A DNA stretch of 33,133 nucleotides from assembly GCA_947460225.1 (NCBI GenBank), contig CANHHI010000003.1, forward strand, positions 1 through 33,133, given 5' to 3'. Made by a program: the position numbers and the translations under genes. Source of the DNA: Flavobacteriales bacterium (lineage in GTDB: Bacteria > Bacteroidota > Bacteroidia > Flavobacteriales_D > CANHHI01). Below, one piece after another: positions 10,744 to 19,540 of this stretch. The notes under the pieces were generated by a model. That model did not search any database. It saw only the letters and a list, made by a program, of their open reading frames with translations, and was not told the origin of the DNA. The stretch's first letter is position 1. Each line of letters starts with the position of its first letter.

Positions 10744-11067
10744 ATGGCTGAGGAAACTTTTACAATTACCCAAGTTGCCCAGCAATTTGGTATAAACCCT
10801 TCCAAAATTCGTTTTTGGGAAACAGAGTTTGCGTTTTTGCGTCCAAGCAAAAGCCCCAAAGGAAATCGGTTTTACACGGCACAGGATATTGAAAAACTGC
10901 GCTTGGTGCATCACTTGGTGGAAACAGAAGGTTATACCTTAGAGGGAGCAAGAAAAAGATTGCAAACCCCAGATAAAACTACAGAAAACTACGTAAAAAT
11001 ACAAGAACACCTACAAAAAATCAAACATTTTTTGACACAATTAGACCAACAAATAGACCAATACTGA
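10744..11067 (+). CDS. MerR-family transcriptional regulator
   Basis: [24 protein letters not shown]...[32 protein letters not shown]: MerR HTH. Confidence 0.9.
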   Translation: MAEETFTITQVAQQFGINPSKIRFWETEFAFLRPSKSPKGNRFYTAQDIEKLRLVHHLVETEGYTLEGARKRLQTPDKTTENYVKIQEHLQKIKHFLTQLDQQIDQY

Positions 11068-11411
11068 TGCGCATAGAAGTTTTAAAGTCTAAAATACACG
11101 GGGCAATAATCACCCAAGCCAATTTGCAATATATTGGCAGCATTACCATAGACGAAACCCTGATGCTTGCTGCCAATTTAATAGAAGGCGAAAAAGTAAC
11201 CGTAGTCAATAACAACAACGGCGAACGTTTGGATACCTACGTCATTAAAGGCGAAAAAAACTCAGGTGTTGTTTGCTTAAACGGTGCCGCCGCAAGAAAA
11301 TGCCAACAAGGAGACAAAGTGATTATTATGTCTTATGCCAGCATGGATTTTGAGGAGGCAAAAAAGTTTAAGCCCAGCATTATTTTTCCAAACGCAGATA
11401 ATACTATTTAA
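11067..11411 (+). CDS. panD: Aspartate 1-decarboxylase proenzyme
   Basis: [29 protein letters not shown] (Gly-Ser self-cleavage site), [20 protein letters not shown]. Confidence 0.95.
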   Translation: MRIEVLKSKIHGAIITQANLQYIGSITIDETLMLAANLIEGEKVTVVNNNNGERLDTYVIKGEKNSGVVCLNGAAARKCQQGDKVIIMSYASMDFEEAKKFKPSIIFPNADNTI

Positions 11412-12175
11412 GCGTTTTTACTGCGCTGTTCTTGTGCTTGATATAGCGCAATACCAGCTGCCACAGACACATTCAAAGACCCAACGCCACCTAGCATGGG
11501 AATTTTCCCTTTTGCATCGGCTATTTCCAGGTGTTTTGGTGAGATGCCTTCATCTTCGGAGCCCAAAATCATCACCAAAGGACCTGTTAATTTGACATCG
11601 GAGATATGTTTTGGCGTTTTTTCGGTGCATGCCACCACAAAAAATCCGCTTTCTTTAAGGTATTTCAATGCCTTATCGGGGAAATTCACTCGGCACACAG
11701 GCAATCTATGCAAAGCACCCGCAGAGGTTTTAATGGCGTCGGAGGTTACCAGCGCACCGCCTTTTTGGGGAATAATCAAAGCATCAACGCCAAAAACTTC
11801 CGCGCTTCTCGCAATAGCACCAAAATTGCGCACGTCCGTGATTTGGTCTAAAAACAGAAAAAGTGGCGTTTTGCCCTGTTCAAACAAAATTGGCACCAAA
11901 TTTTCCAAATCTTCATACACACAAGGACTGACCATAGCCAAAACGCCTTGGTGGTTTTTGCCTCTTGCCAATTGTTGAAATTTCTCTTCGGGCGCATACT
12001 GAAAAGGCAAATCAAGTTCTTGAATGCGTTTTTTGAGCTCTGCCAAAAGGGGATTTTGCCCACCACGGAGCAATAAAATTTTATTGATTTCCTTGCCAGC
12101 CTCTATGGCTTCCAAAACCGCACGTGTACCAAAAACAAAATCCTCTGTATTTGGTTTATAGTTATTTTTATTCAT
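11408..12175 (-). CDS. rlmB: TrmH/SpoU-family 23S rRNA (guanosine-2'-O)-methyltransferase, RlmB-like
   Basis: [71 protein letters not shown]. Confidence 0.92.
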   Translation of the reverse strand: MNKNNYKPNTEDFVFGTRAVLEAIEAGKEINKILLLRGGQNPLLAELKKRIQELDLPFQYAPEEKFQQLARGKNHQGVLAMVSPCVYEDLENLVPILFEQGKTPLFLFLDQITDVRNFGAIARSAEVFGVDALIIPQKGGALVTSDAIKTSAGALHRLPVCRVNFPDKALKYLKESGFFVVACTEKTPKHISDVKLTGPLVMILGSEDEGISPKHLEIADAKGKIPMLGGVGSLNVSVAAGIALYQAQEQRSKNA

Positions 12176-12199
12176 CTGGACTGCAAATATAATAAAAAA

Positions 12200-12267
12200 C
12201 AGACATCGTCCGGCATCAGAGATGCTTCAATCTGCACTGCGTGCAGGGCAGGCAAGGTTACTCCCTG
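12200..12267. repeat. Intergenic mini-hairpin array (copy A)
   Basis: CAGAC-atc-GTCCG (12200-12212, 4/5 pairs), GCATC-aga-GATGC (12213-12225), CTGCAC-tgc-GTGCAG (12232-12246), CAGGG...CCCTG (12244-12267). Confidence 0.6.
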
Positions 12268-12342
12268 AACACAACGACTTTTTTCTTAAAAACTTCAAGC
12301 GTTTGATTTTTTTTGATTACTTTTGTGGCATATCTATCTAGT

Positions 12343-12987
12343 ATGCAAATAAAATTACTTGGCACAGTATTGATGCTTTTGACGTTGTTAGCCTGTAAAA
12401 AGAAAGAGGAAAAGCTACGTTTAGAACCGCTTTTGGTTGGGACAACTTGGGAAATTGCACCTTTTGAGGGGGAGCAAAATGTTGTGCTTAGCAATAGGTT
12501 CAAGAAAAGTTGGTCTAGCTTAGACACACGCACAGAAAGCATTTCTTTGGTATATGCTACTTTGCAAAATAATCCTGCAGGGCTTATCACAAAACAATTG
12601 ACCTTTGAAGAACCAAAGAAAAAAGTTGAAGACCAGGGCAATGCGCATGAGATCTACTACATACAAGATAAGTGTATTGAAAAAATAAAAAGTCCAGAAG
12701 AATGTAAACCAGCCGTTGATGCAATGAAGAATTGGTTTTTAGCAAGCGAGGATTATGACATCATTGAGAAAATTAAGCAAGATTACGCAAGCAGTAATAT
12801 TTGCAGAACACGTTATTACACAAAACAGAACCATTTTAGTATTTCCGAAAGCAATTTATATTTTAATGGCATAACTCATAAAGAGGAAACAGTTTATACC
12901 GAAGGGTTGACCAAAAGAAACCTAGGAAAAGAAACCATAGAACGCCTAAGCATAGGTGTTTGGAATATAGCGTATTTGAAAAAATAA
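12343..12987 (+). CDS. Uncharacterised lipoprotein
   Basis: MQIKLLGTVLMLLTLLACKKKEEK lipobox. ATG at 12343 preferred over the upstream TTG; TACTTTTG -7-like box at 12318-12325. Confidence 0.7.
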   Translation: MQIKLLGTVLMLLTLLACKKKEEKLRLEPLLVGTTWEIAPFEGEQNVVLSNRFKKSWSSLDTRTESISLVYATLQNNPAGLITKQLTFEEPKKKVEDQGNAHEIYYIQDKCIEKIKSPEECKPAVDAMKNWFLASEDYDIIEKIKQDYASSNICRTRYYTKQNHFSISESNLYFNGITHKEETVYTEGLTKRNLGKETIERLSIGVWNIAYLKK

Positions 12988-12990
12988 ACT

Positions 12991-13017
12991 AAACGCAGGC
13001 AAATGCCTGCGTTTTTG
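12991..13017. terminator. Bidirectional terminator between convergent genes
   Basis: AAACGCAGGCA-AA-TGCCTGCGTTT perfect 11-bp-arm hairpin (12991-13014) with flanking A/T tracts. Confidence 0.88.
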
Positions 13018-13023
13018 TTATTA

Positions 13024-14823
13024 TTAAAAGTTTAATATTGGGAATTTACCAACGCCTTGCCATTTCCAAGTACTTGAAAAATCAAAGCCAATAAAGTCGT
13101 TTTGGGTCATTTGACTGATATTTATTTGCGTGCCGTTGTTGTTCAAAAATTGCGAAACCTGAGGTTTATTGACATAATAGGTGTTTCTTATGGGGTAAAT
13201 GCCACTGGCATACCCGACAATACCACCTGCATAACGCAATAAAGACCCTTGAAAGATATTGGAGGCATAAGCATTTTCTAGCATTGTACGCTCAATGGCA
13301 TAGCCAAGCACACCGCCAACGCTTGCCCCACCAGCAACTAGTCCAGCAGACACATATACATCTTGTATTTGTGCATCTTGCGCAAGACCAACAAGCCCAC
13401 CAACTTGCTTGGTGCCATAAATATGCCCTGTTTCGCTGTAACTATTTTTAATGCTTGTTTTAAGAGCAAGACCTATCAAAGCCCCTGTGTTTTCTTTGCC
13501 ATCTACATGCGCATTTTTAATGCCTACTTTTTCAATGATGGCATTTTCCGCATATCCTGCCAAAACGCCTGTGTTTTCGCCTGTTCCTACCACGCTAGAA
13601 AAAACAAGGTTTACATTTTTAACTGTTGCCCCTTGTGTGAGTTCGCTAAACAAACCAACATTATCCACTGACACCAGGGCATTGGTATTGATGATTAAAT
13701 TTTTAATAGCATAACCCTTTCCGTCCAAAACACCCATAAAACCTCGTATAGGCTTCCAATTGCTGTTTGATAAAACAATGTCACCACTTAATTCATGCGT
13801 ATCAAACGGGCTTTCAATACCTATCTGTGCCAATTCTTTTTCATGGCTTATTTTTATGAGCAATGGATTGAGACGTTGCGTTTTCTCTGCATTCAACAAA
13901 ACACTTGGTGAGCTTTCTGCTATAATGTGTTGTCTAACTTTGATTAAATTTTCTTTTAAAAATAAAATTCTATCCCCAGAAAGGTGTGGATACATAATAT
14001 CTGTTCGTTTGGTGCTGTGTTTTAAAGAAAAGGCATGCCCAAGTTCGTGCACGACCGTTTGCAAAGAACGCCCCAAAGCAATTGTTCTTTTGCGTATAAA
14101 TATATTATTTTTGCCTGTTTTGGTTACGCCTGTGATATGATTTGGATCAGTCCCTCCGTTATCATCAGTTTCATAGCAAATATCAACTTCATCGCCAGCA
14201 TCACGTGTTTGGGCTTTGAAAGCTACTATCATAGACAAATAACCGCTATGATTTTTGTGCTGTAAATTTAACCAATGTTGAATTTTATTTGTTATGGCAT
14301 GTGGGTGTTCATCTGTTAAAAAAGTAGTCAAAAAAGTTGGGTTATCCTTTTCATCAATTAACTCTACGACCCAACCCAAAAAGCCAAAAAAGTCTGCATC
14401 TTCAAAATCCGTAGGCTCTGTGCTGATGTACAGTCGGCGTATAAACTCCTGTGCCGATAGAATAAGCTGAGTTTTTGCGGTTTCATCTACGGCATCGTGT
14501 CCAACTTGTGCTTTGCTGGAATAATAAATCCGCAAAGTAAGCGTGTTGGTTGGCACAAAATTAAACTGTGGTTGGTAACGCTCCACAAAACTGCCGTCCG
14601 CATCTTTATAAGTGCTTTTTACTAGCTCAATGCGGTCTCCAATAATATAAGGATCTCTTGTTAAAGGCACAATGGCAGGCAATTTATCGGCATAGCCATT
14701 GCCCAAGGAGAGCCTTTGATTAGCCTCTGCAACGGCAGTTTGGGTGTGTTGTGTTTTTTTCTTGCTACAAGCAAAAGCAGTAAGAACAAGCAAACTACCA
14801 AATAGAATTTGTTTGGTTTTCAT
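13024..14823 (-). CDS. Secreted lipoprotein: metzincin-type metalloprotease domain with C-terminal GLUG-like repeats
   Basis: Lipobox LTAFACSKKK. HELGHAFSLKH zinc motif (about 14017-14049) and downstream Met-turn-like DIMYP. C-terminal repeats (NVGLFSEL..., NTGVLAGYAENAIIEKVGIKN..., QVGGLVGLAQDAQIQDVYV..., SVGGVLGYAIERTMLENAYA). Confidence 0.82.
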   Translation of the reverse strand: MKTKQILFGSLLVLTAFACSKKKTQHTQTAVAEANQRLSLGNGYADKLPAIVPLTRDPYIIGDRIELVKSTYKDADGSFVERYQPQFNFVPTNTLTLRIYYSSKAQVGHDAVDETAKTQLILSAQEFIRRLYISTEPTDFEDADFFGFLGWVVELIDEKDNPTFLTTFLTDEHPHAITNKIQHWLNLQHKNHSGYLSMIVAFKAQTRDAGDEVDICYETDDNGGTDPNHITGVTKTGKNNIFIRKRTIALGRSLQTVVHELGHAFSLKHSTKRTDIMYPHLSGDRILFLKENLIKVRQHIIAESSPSVLLNAEKTQRLNPLLIKISHEKELAQIGIESPFDTHELSGDIVLSNSNWKPIRGFMGVLDGKGYAIKNLIINTNALVSVDNVGLFSELTQGATVKNVNLVFSSVVGTGENTGVLAGYAENAIIEKVGIKNAHVDGKENTGALIGLALKTSIKNSYSETGHIYGTKQVGGLVGLAQDAQIQDVYVSAGLVAGGASVGGVLGYAIERTMLENAYASNIFQGSLLRYAGGIVGYASGIYPIRNTYYVNKPQVSQFLNNNGTQINISQMTQNDFIGFDFSSTWKWQGVGKFPILNF

Positions 14824-14984
14824 AAATAATCGTTATGGCAACAAATGTAGAGAAAGAGAAAACATCATGCCGATTATTTACATTTAATTAAGGTTTTTTG
14901 GTTTAATTTTGTTAAACACCTAAATATATTTTCACACAAAAAAACCCATAGACAAGCAAAATTGCCCCTTTGTAATTTTTTGCT

Positions 14985-15045
14985 TATCTTGCCTGCCTAG
15001 GGTAGATTAAAATAGGTTATGCTTGCGGTCATGCCATGACCTTAC
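14985..15045. repeat. Intergenic palindromic element (copy B), partial relative of the 12.2 and 31.6 kb arrays
   Basis: GGTCATGCCATGACC palindrome (15027-15041). Minus strand carries TAGGCAGGCAAG, sharing GGCAGGCAAG with 12.2 kb. Confidence 0.45.
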
Positions 15046-15056
15046 TGGTTTTCGTT

Positions 15057-15446
15057 TTATTTTTTAAGAATACTGGCGTGTATGGCTTGCATCTCTTCCG
15101 TGTTCAATTGGAGTTTGGGTTTGGAAAAATCCAAATCCGATACGCTCTGCAAAGGCACCAAATGAATGTGCGCATGAGGCACTTCCAAACCGACCACTGC
15201 CACGCCGATTTTCTTGCAAGGGATAGCGAGTTTTAATTGTTTTGCTACGCCTTTGGCAAAAATCATCATCTCACCCAGCAGCTTATCTTCTAGGTCAAAA
15301 ATATAATCTATTTCCTGTTTGGGAATAACCAGCGCATGCCCTTTGGCTAAGGGAAAAACGTCCAAGAATGCCAAAAAATGCTCGTTTTCGGCAATTTTAT
15401 AGCAAGGAATTTCCCCTGCTATAATTTTTGAAAAAATGCTTGCCAT
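15057..15446 (-). CDS. HIT family protein
   Basis: SIFSKIIAGEIPCYKIAENEHFLAFLDVFPLAKGHALVIPK and HAHIHLVP histidine triad. Confidence 0.94.
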   Translation of the reverse strand: MASIFSKIIAGEIPCYKIAENEHFLAFLDVFPLAKGHALVIPKQEIDYIFDLEDKLLGEMMIFAKGVAKQLKLAIPCKKIGVAVVGLEVPHAHIHLVPLQSVSDLDFSKPKLQLNTEEMQAIHASILKK

Positions 15447-15449
15447 AAT

Positions 15450-15923
15450 TTATGCCCTAGAAATTTCTAACACTTCAAAAAATACTGAACCATTTGGGGT
15501 TTTGATTTCCGCCTCTTCGCCCACTTTTTTACCCAGCAAACCTTTGCCGATAGGCGAATCTATGGATATTCTGCCACTGGCTAAATCTGCTTCTTTTTCC
15601 GAAACCAGCGTATAATGAAATTCCTTGCCCAAAGTTTTGTGGCGCACTTTCACCTTAGACAAAATCAAAACCTTGGAATTGTCCAATTGGCTTTCGTCTA
15701 TCACCCTTGCCGAAGAAATAATTTCTTTGAGCTTGGAAATTTGCAATTCCAGCAAACCCTGCGCTTCTTTGGCAGCATCATATTCGGCATTCTCGGACAA
15801 ATCGCCCTTATCACGTGCCTCTGCAATTTGCTCGGATATGCGTGGTCTTTGAACGGATTCCAAATGTTTGAGTTCCTCTCTTAATTTTTCAAGTCCTTCC
15901 TTGGTGTAATAATGAATAGACAT
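15450..15923 (-). CDS. greA: Transcription elongation factor GreA
   Basis: YYTKEGLEKLREELKHLESVQRPRISEQIAEARDKGDLSENAEYDAAKE: GreA N-terminal coiled coil. Confidence 0.96.
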   Translation of the reverse strand: MSIHYYTKEGLEKLREELKHLESVQRPRISEQIAEARDKGDLSENAEYDAAKEAQGLLELQISKLKEIISSARVIDESQLDNSKVLILSKVKVRHKTLGKEFHYTLVSEKEADLASGRISIDSPIGKGLLGKKVGEEAEIKTPNGSVFFEVLEISRA

Positions 15924-16070
15924 AGCGTAAATGTTTTATTTAATCAAAAAGAACAACCTCGCCCAGAATTTATCAGAGCTCAGTTGTACTAAATTTATAG
16001 ACAAAGTTAGTGAAATCTCTTTATGCTTTGATTTTTTAGGGCATTTTTTTATTATTTTTGATAAAAAATT

Positions 16071-16457
16071 ATGCGAACATTTTTATATTTATGCTTGTTT
16101 ACTTGCTTTGCTTGCAACAAAGACACGGCTTACCCTTATGTGCCTGTTCAGGTGCAGTTTGATGTGAATTTTTATCCAGAATTATCGTATGCACAAGGGC
16201 GCATTTATTATCCCAATGCTGGGCAAAAGGGTTTGATTGTTTTTAACAATTCAGATTTGGAATTTTTGGTTTACGACAGACTTTCCCTTGCAGGTTGTGT
16301 GCTAGAATTTGTGCCCGGCAATACTTGGAGCGTGCAAGACCCCTGCAACCAAGAAACTTATAATTTAATATTAGGGTATAGCGATAAAAATCCCAATCGC
16401 AGACTTCTAAAATACAATACTTACTTTGACGGCACTCGTCTGTTTATCAACAATTAA
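16071..16457 (+). CDS. Small lipoprotein, likely degenerate Rieske-like fold
   Basis: MRTFLYLCLFTCFACNKD lipobox. GLIVFNNSDLEFLVYDRLSL...VQDPCNQETYNLILG...RLLKYNTYFDGTRLFINN resembles a common Bacteroidota Rieske-like lipoprotein family. Confidence 0.6.
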   Translation: MRTFLYLCLFTCFACNKDTAYPYVPVQVQFDVNFYPELSYAQGRIYYPNAGQKGLIVFNNSDLEFLVYDRLSLAGCVLEFVPGNTWSVQDPCNQETYNLILGYSDKNPNRRLLKYNTYFDGTRLFINN

Positions 16458-16463
16458 AAAGAT

Positions 16464-17021
16464 ATGGAAAATTTTTTGCAGCACTTGGACGAAACGATTT
16501 TGCGTGTATTGAACGCACCCCATACGCCTTTTTTAGATGAGGTTTTTTGGTATGTGAGTGGCAATGTTGTTTGGATTCCTCTGTATGTTTATTTGCTGTG
16601 GCTACTTTACAAACAATATGGCTGGCAAAATTTGCTTAAAATTTTGGGCGTTTTGGTTTTGCTTTTGGTTTGCACCGACCAAATATGCAATGTATTTAAA
16701 AATTTTATCCAAAGACCTCGACCCACGCACAACCCAGATTTAACTTGGATTAAAACTGTGCGAGATTATAGGGGAGGGGCTTTTGGCTTTGTTTCGGCAC
16801 ATGCGGCGAATACCATGGTGGTAGCTTTGTTTTTGGGCAATTTGCTGGACAAAAAAATGCGTTATGTTTTGCTTGCATGGGCAGTCTTGGTGGCATATAG
16901 CCGTACGTATTTGGGGGTGCATTATCCTTTTGATATTTTCGGCGGTTGGTGCTTGGCAGGTATATTGAGCACGCTCGCCATTTGGCTAACACGCAAGTTT
17001 TTTTTGCCGAAGGCATATTAA
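16464..17021 (+). CDS. PAP2-superfamily membrane phosphatase
   Basis: KNFIQRPRPTHN, GFVSAHAANTMVVALFLG, YSRTYLGVHYPFDIFGGW: the three PAP2 motifs (KxxxxxRP, SxHxxN-like, SRxxxGxHxxxD). Confidence 0.92.
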   Translation: MENFLQHLDETILRVLNAPHTPFLDEVFWYVSGNVVWIPLYVYLLWLLYKQYGWQNLLKILGVLVLLLVCTDQICNVFKNFIQRPRPTHNPDLTWIKTVRDYRGGAFGFVSAHAANTMVVALFLGNLLDKKMRYVLLAWAVLVAYSRTYLGVHYPFDIFGGWCLAGILSTLAIWLTRKFFLPKAY

Positions 17022-17027
17022 GACGAA

Positions 17028-19424
17028 TTATGCCCGTTTGACGGCTACGGTGCAGACTTTTTTGAAACTGTGTGTGCCTTTTTGGGGATTGCGCAAAAGC
17101 ACCTGAATAATGTACATGCCCGCAGAAACTTTATAGCCTTGCAGGTTTTTACCGTCCCAAATAAAAGTGCCTGAATTGCCTAGCAAAACATTTTCTGCCA
17201 ATTTTTGCACGAGTAAGCCTTTGCTGTCGTAAATCAAAATATCTGCCATGCTTTGACTGTCTTCTAGTTTGTAGTGTAAAAAGAGCAAATCTTTATAGCC
17301 ATCATCGTCTGGGGAAAAAAGTGGATTTTCCAATTCCCAAGAGCCAAAATTTAAGGCTTTTTCACTTTGGTGCTGGCTATTTTGCTCCGTTGGCGTGGCG
17401 TAATTTGCCTTTGCCGATGCAGAAGTCCAATTTTGTGTTTGTTCAGCAGGCAAGTCTAGGCGCACACGTTCCAAAGACACGCCTTTGCGATTTTTCAGCC
17501 AAGGGTGGTGCATTTTGTCTTCGTATTGCAAAATTTCCCATACGCCATTTTCTGGATTTTTTTCATCAAAATCAGCACCCAAAAGCGCAACTAAACCGCT
17601 GGTACTGCTGTAATAGCTAGACAAAGCAAAAGGAATCACCTGCCTTGGAATTGCTTGGGGATAAAATTGTAAAAATTTCTCTTTGTCTGGGGTTAAAACC
17701 AAATATTGATGGGGCAAAATGCTGTAATTGTTTTTAATTTCTGTGCCTTTTATGGCTCCGCTGTAGCGATAGCCAATTTTTAAGTTCTGCAAACTGCGCA
17801 CCTGCGGACTTTGGTTGTAAATTTCTAGCCATTTTGGGGCATCTCCCTGTGGGGCAAACATTATTTCCGTGAGCAAAATTTCCCCTTGTTTTGTATTTGC
17901 GCCTCTGGCGTAAGCAAAATTTTCCAATTGAAAGGTTTTGCCGTTGCTGGCAAAAATCGCTTCCGTATTGAAATAAAACAATGTACCGGTGTCCACGGCA
18001 TTGGCAAAAATAAAACTCAATTCATGGTGCGCCTCTTTGGCGTTTTGTCCCCAAGTGCTGATTTGGTCTTGGTATTGCAGGCTTATGCTTTTTGGGCAAA
18101 GCTTATGTCTGTTCACATTTCTATTGAATTGCAAAACCAACGTCTTGCTGTCTTTCCAAAACACATCATTTAGACGCAAGGCTTTTTCGTCTGGCGTATC
18201 CACAGACATGGGGTTTCTTGCGCCCGGACTAATGGCTTTGCTATTTTGGTAATTGTCGGTTTCAAAGCCTTTTACCGCAAAGTTGATTAAATTTTGGGAG
18301 CCATCGGCTGAGCCCGTCAAGCCATAAATGGCGTCAATTTCTTCGGATTTGTTGTTGCGCAAATACATGTAATTCGTGCTCGATGAGGTGATGCCTATTT
18401 TTTGCGGAATACTCACGATTTTGTCCAAAGGCACAAAAAAATCTTGGTGGAGTATTTGTGCATCTGCGCTTAAAACCAGTTCTGAGTTTGGGGGCAAAAA
18501 TGTATCTTCTTGTAGTATTATGCTTTTTTCCGAACCGCCCAAAGACGCCGCACGGGAAATTTGCAAGCCTTTTAAGTTGATGCTATCCCCACTGGCGTTG
18601 TAAATTTCTACGTATTCGGGCAAAAGTGCTGTGCTAGACGAAGCGGAAAATTCCGCAATGCGCAAAGCCCCAAATGGAATGGGCTTGGGCTCTGGTTTTG
18701 GGGGAATTATAGGGTCAATAGGCGGTTCAATGGGTGGCTCAACAATATTGCAAGGATTTTCGGTGTTGTTGTCCAGGCTTTGAAAGGCAAAATTGCTCAC
18801 GGAAAAAGTGTGTTTTGCTGTTGTGGCTATGTAAAACCCGATGTAAAATGCTGTTTCTTTTTCAAAAGGGTCTTTTCCGCAAGGCATTTCAGCGCATATT
18901 GGATTTGCCAGCGCATTGCCAAGGCTTTGTGTCAAACAAAATTTGTGATGATTTTTTTCAAAAGCAATGCTATAATCCGTATTGATGTTGTTTTTTTCGG
19001 TTTTAGCACTTGCTTTTTGCCCGTTTAACACCATATAACTCTCAGGTGCATTACTACCCGTTTGCGAGCCATCAGCAAAGTAAAGCAGATGCTTGTTTTT
19101 TTGATTTGTTGTAATACTGCTATTGGAGAAATTATTCAGTGTAGGCTTTTCTGTGCTGATAAAAAACAGTAAAATATTTTTACCTGCCCAAGCCCCATTG
19201 GTTTTTTGCCAAGCCCATTGGGCGAGTATTTTTTGTGCGTACGGGGCGTTTATTTTTTGAAAAATGACCACGCCTGTGGTGGAGCCTGCTGAAAATTGTT
19301 CATCGGCTAAAACAACTGCACTGGCGTCTCCTTCGGTTTGCCAAGTTTGCCCATAAGTCATGCTAATCCAGCAACAGAGTGCGCAAATAAATGTGTATCG
19401 CATAAAAATAAAACTTGTCGGCAA
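17028..19424 (-). CDS. Secreted protein with lamin-tail (LTD) domains and a FlgD/CHU-type C-terminal domain
   Basis: Signal peptide; LTD-like RIAEFSASSSTALLPEYVEIYNASGDSINLKG and LLTEIMFAPQGDAPKWLEIYN; Pro-rich linker VEPPIEPPIDPIIPPKPEPKPIP; C-terminal FSPDDDGYKDLLFLHY...IYDSKGLLVQKL...FIWDGKNLQGYKVSAGMYIIQV. Confidence 0.8.
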   Translation of the reverse strand: MPTSFIFMRYTFICALCCWISMTYGQTWQTEGDASAVVLADEQFSAGSTTGVVIFQKINAPYAQKILAQWAWQKTNGAWAGKNILLFFISTEKPTLNNFSNSSITTNQKNKHLLYFADGSQTGSNAPESYMVLNGQKASAKTEKNNINTDYSIAFEKNHHKFCLTQSLGNALANPICAEMPCGKDPFEKETAFYIGFYIATTAKHTFSVSNFAFQSLDNNTENPCNIVEPPIEPPIDPIIPPKPEPKPIPFGALRIAEFSASSSTALLPEYVEIYNASGDSINLKGLQISRAASLGGSEKSIILQEDTFLPPNSELVLSADAQILHQDFFVPLDKIVSIPQKIGITSSSTNYMYLRNNKSEEIDAIYGLTGSADGSQNLINFAVKGFETDNYQNSKAISPGARNPMSVDTPDEKALRLNDVFWKDSKTLVLQFNRNVNRHKLCPKSISLQYQDQISTWGQNAKEAHHELSFIFANAVDTGTLFYFNTEAIFASNGKTFQLENFAYARGANTKQGEILLTEIMFAPQGDAPKWLEIYNQSPQVRSLQNLKIGYRYSGAIKGTEIKNNYSILPHQYLVLTPDKEKFLQFYPQAIPRQVIPFALSSYYSSTSGLVALLGADFDEKNPENGVWEILQYEDKMHHPWLKNRKGVSLERVRLDLPAEQTQNWTSASAKANYATPTEQNSQHQSEKALNFGSWELENPLFSPDDDGYKDLLFLHYKLEDSQSMADILIYDSKGLLVQKLAENVLLGNSGTFIWDGKNLQGYKVSAGMYIIQVLLRNPQKGTHSFKKVCTVAVKRA

Positions 19425-19495
19425 ATATAAAAAAATTATTTAATTTTGCTCTGGCTAACGAAAAAATATAGGCACATTTTGTTTTGCAAAAAGTT

Positions 19496-19525
19496 TTGGA
19501 GTTATCAAGAATAATAGTAAATTTG
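19496..19525 (+). promoter_or_regulatory. Promoter of the TolC-MFP-RND operon (TTG-N19-TAAATTTG)
   Basis: TTG at 19496-19498, 19-nt spacer, TAAATTTG at 19518-19525, just upstream of ATG 19541. Confidence 0.55.
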
Positions 19526-19540
19526 CCCTCCATTTTAGAT

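Noticed and set aside
15931-16167. 78-aa plus-strand ORF upstream of the Rieske-like lipoprotein
   Set aside because: AT-rich, no motif, overlaps the lipoprotein start in another frame and contains a TATTTTTG -7-like box (16053-16060).
18680-18745. Short repetitive PPI/EPP-encoding stretch, considered as a microsatellite or CRISPR-like repeat
   Set aside because: A proline-rich interdomain linker within the lamin-tail protein explains it.
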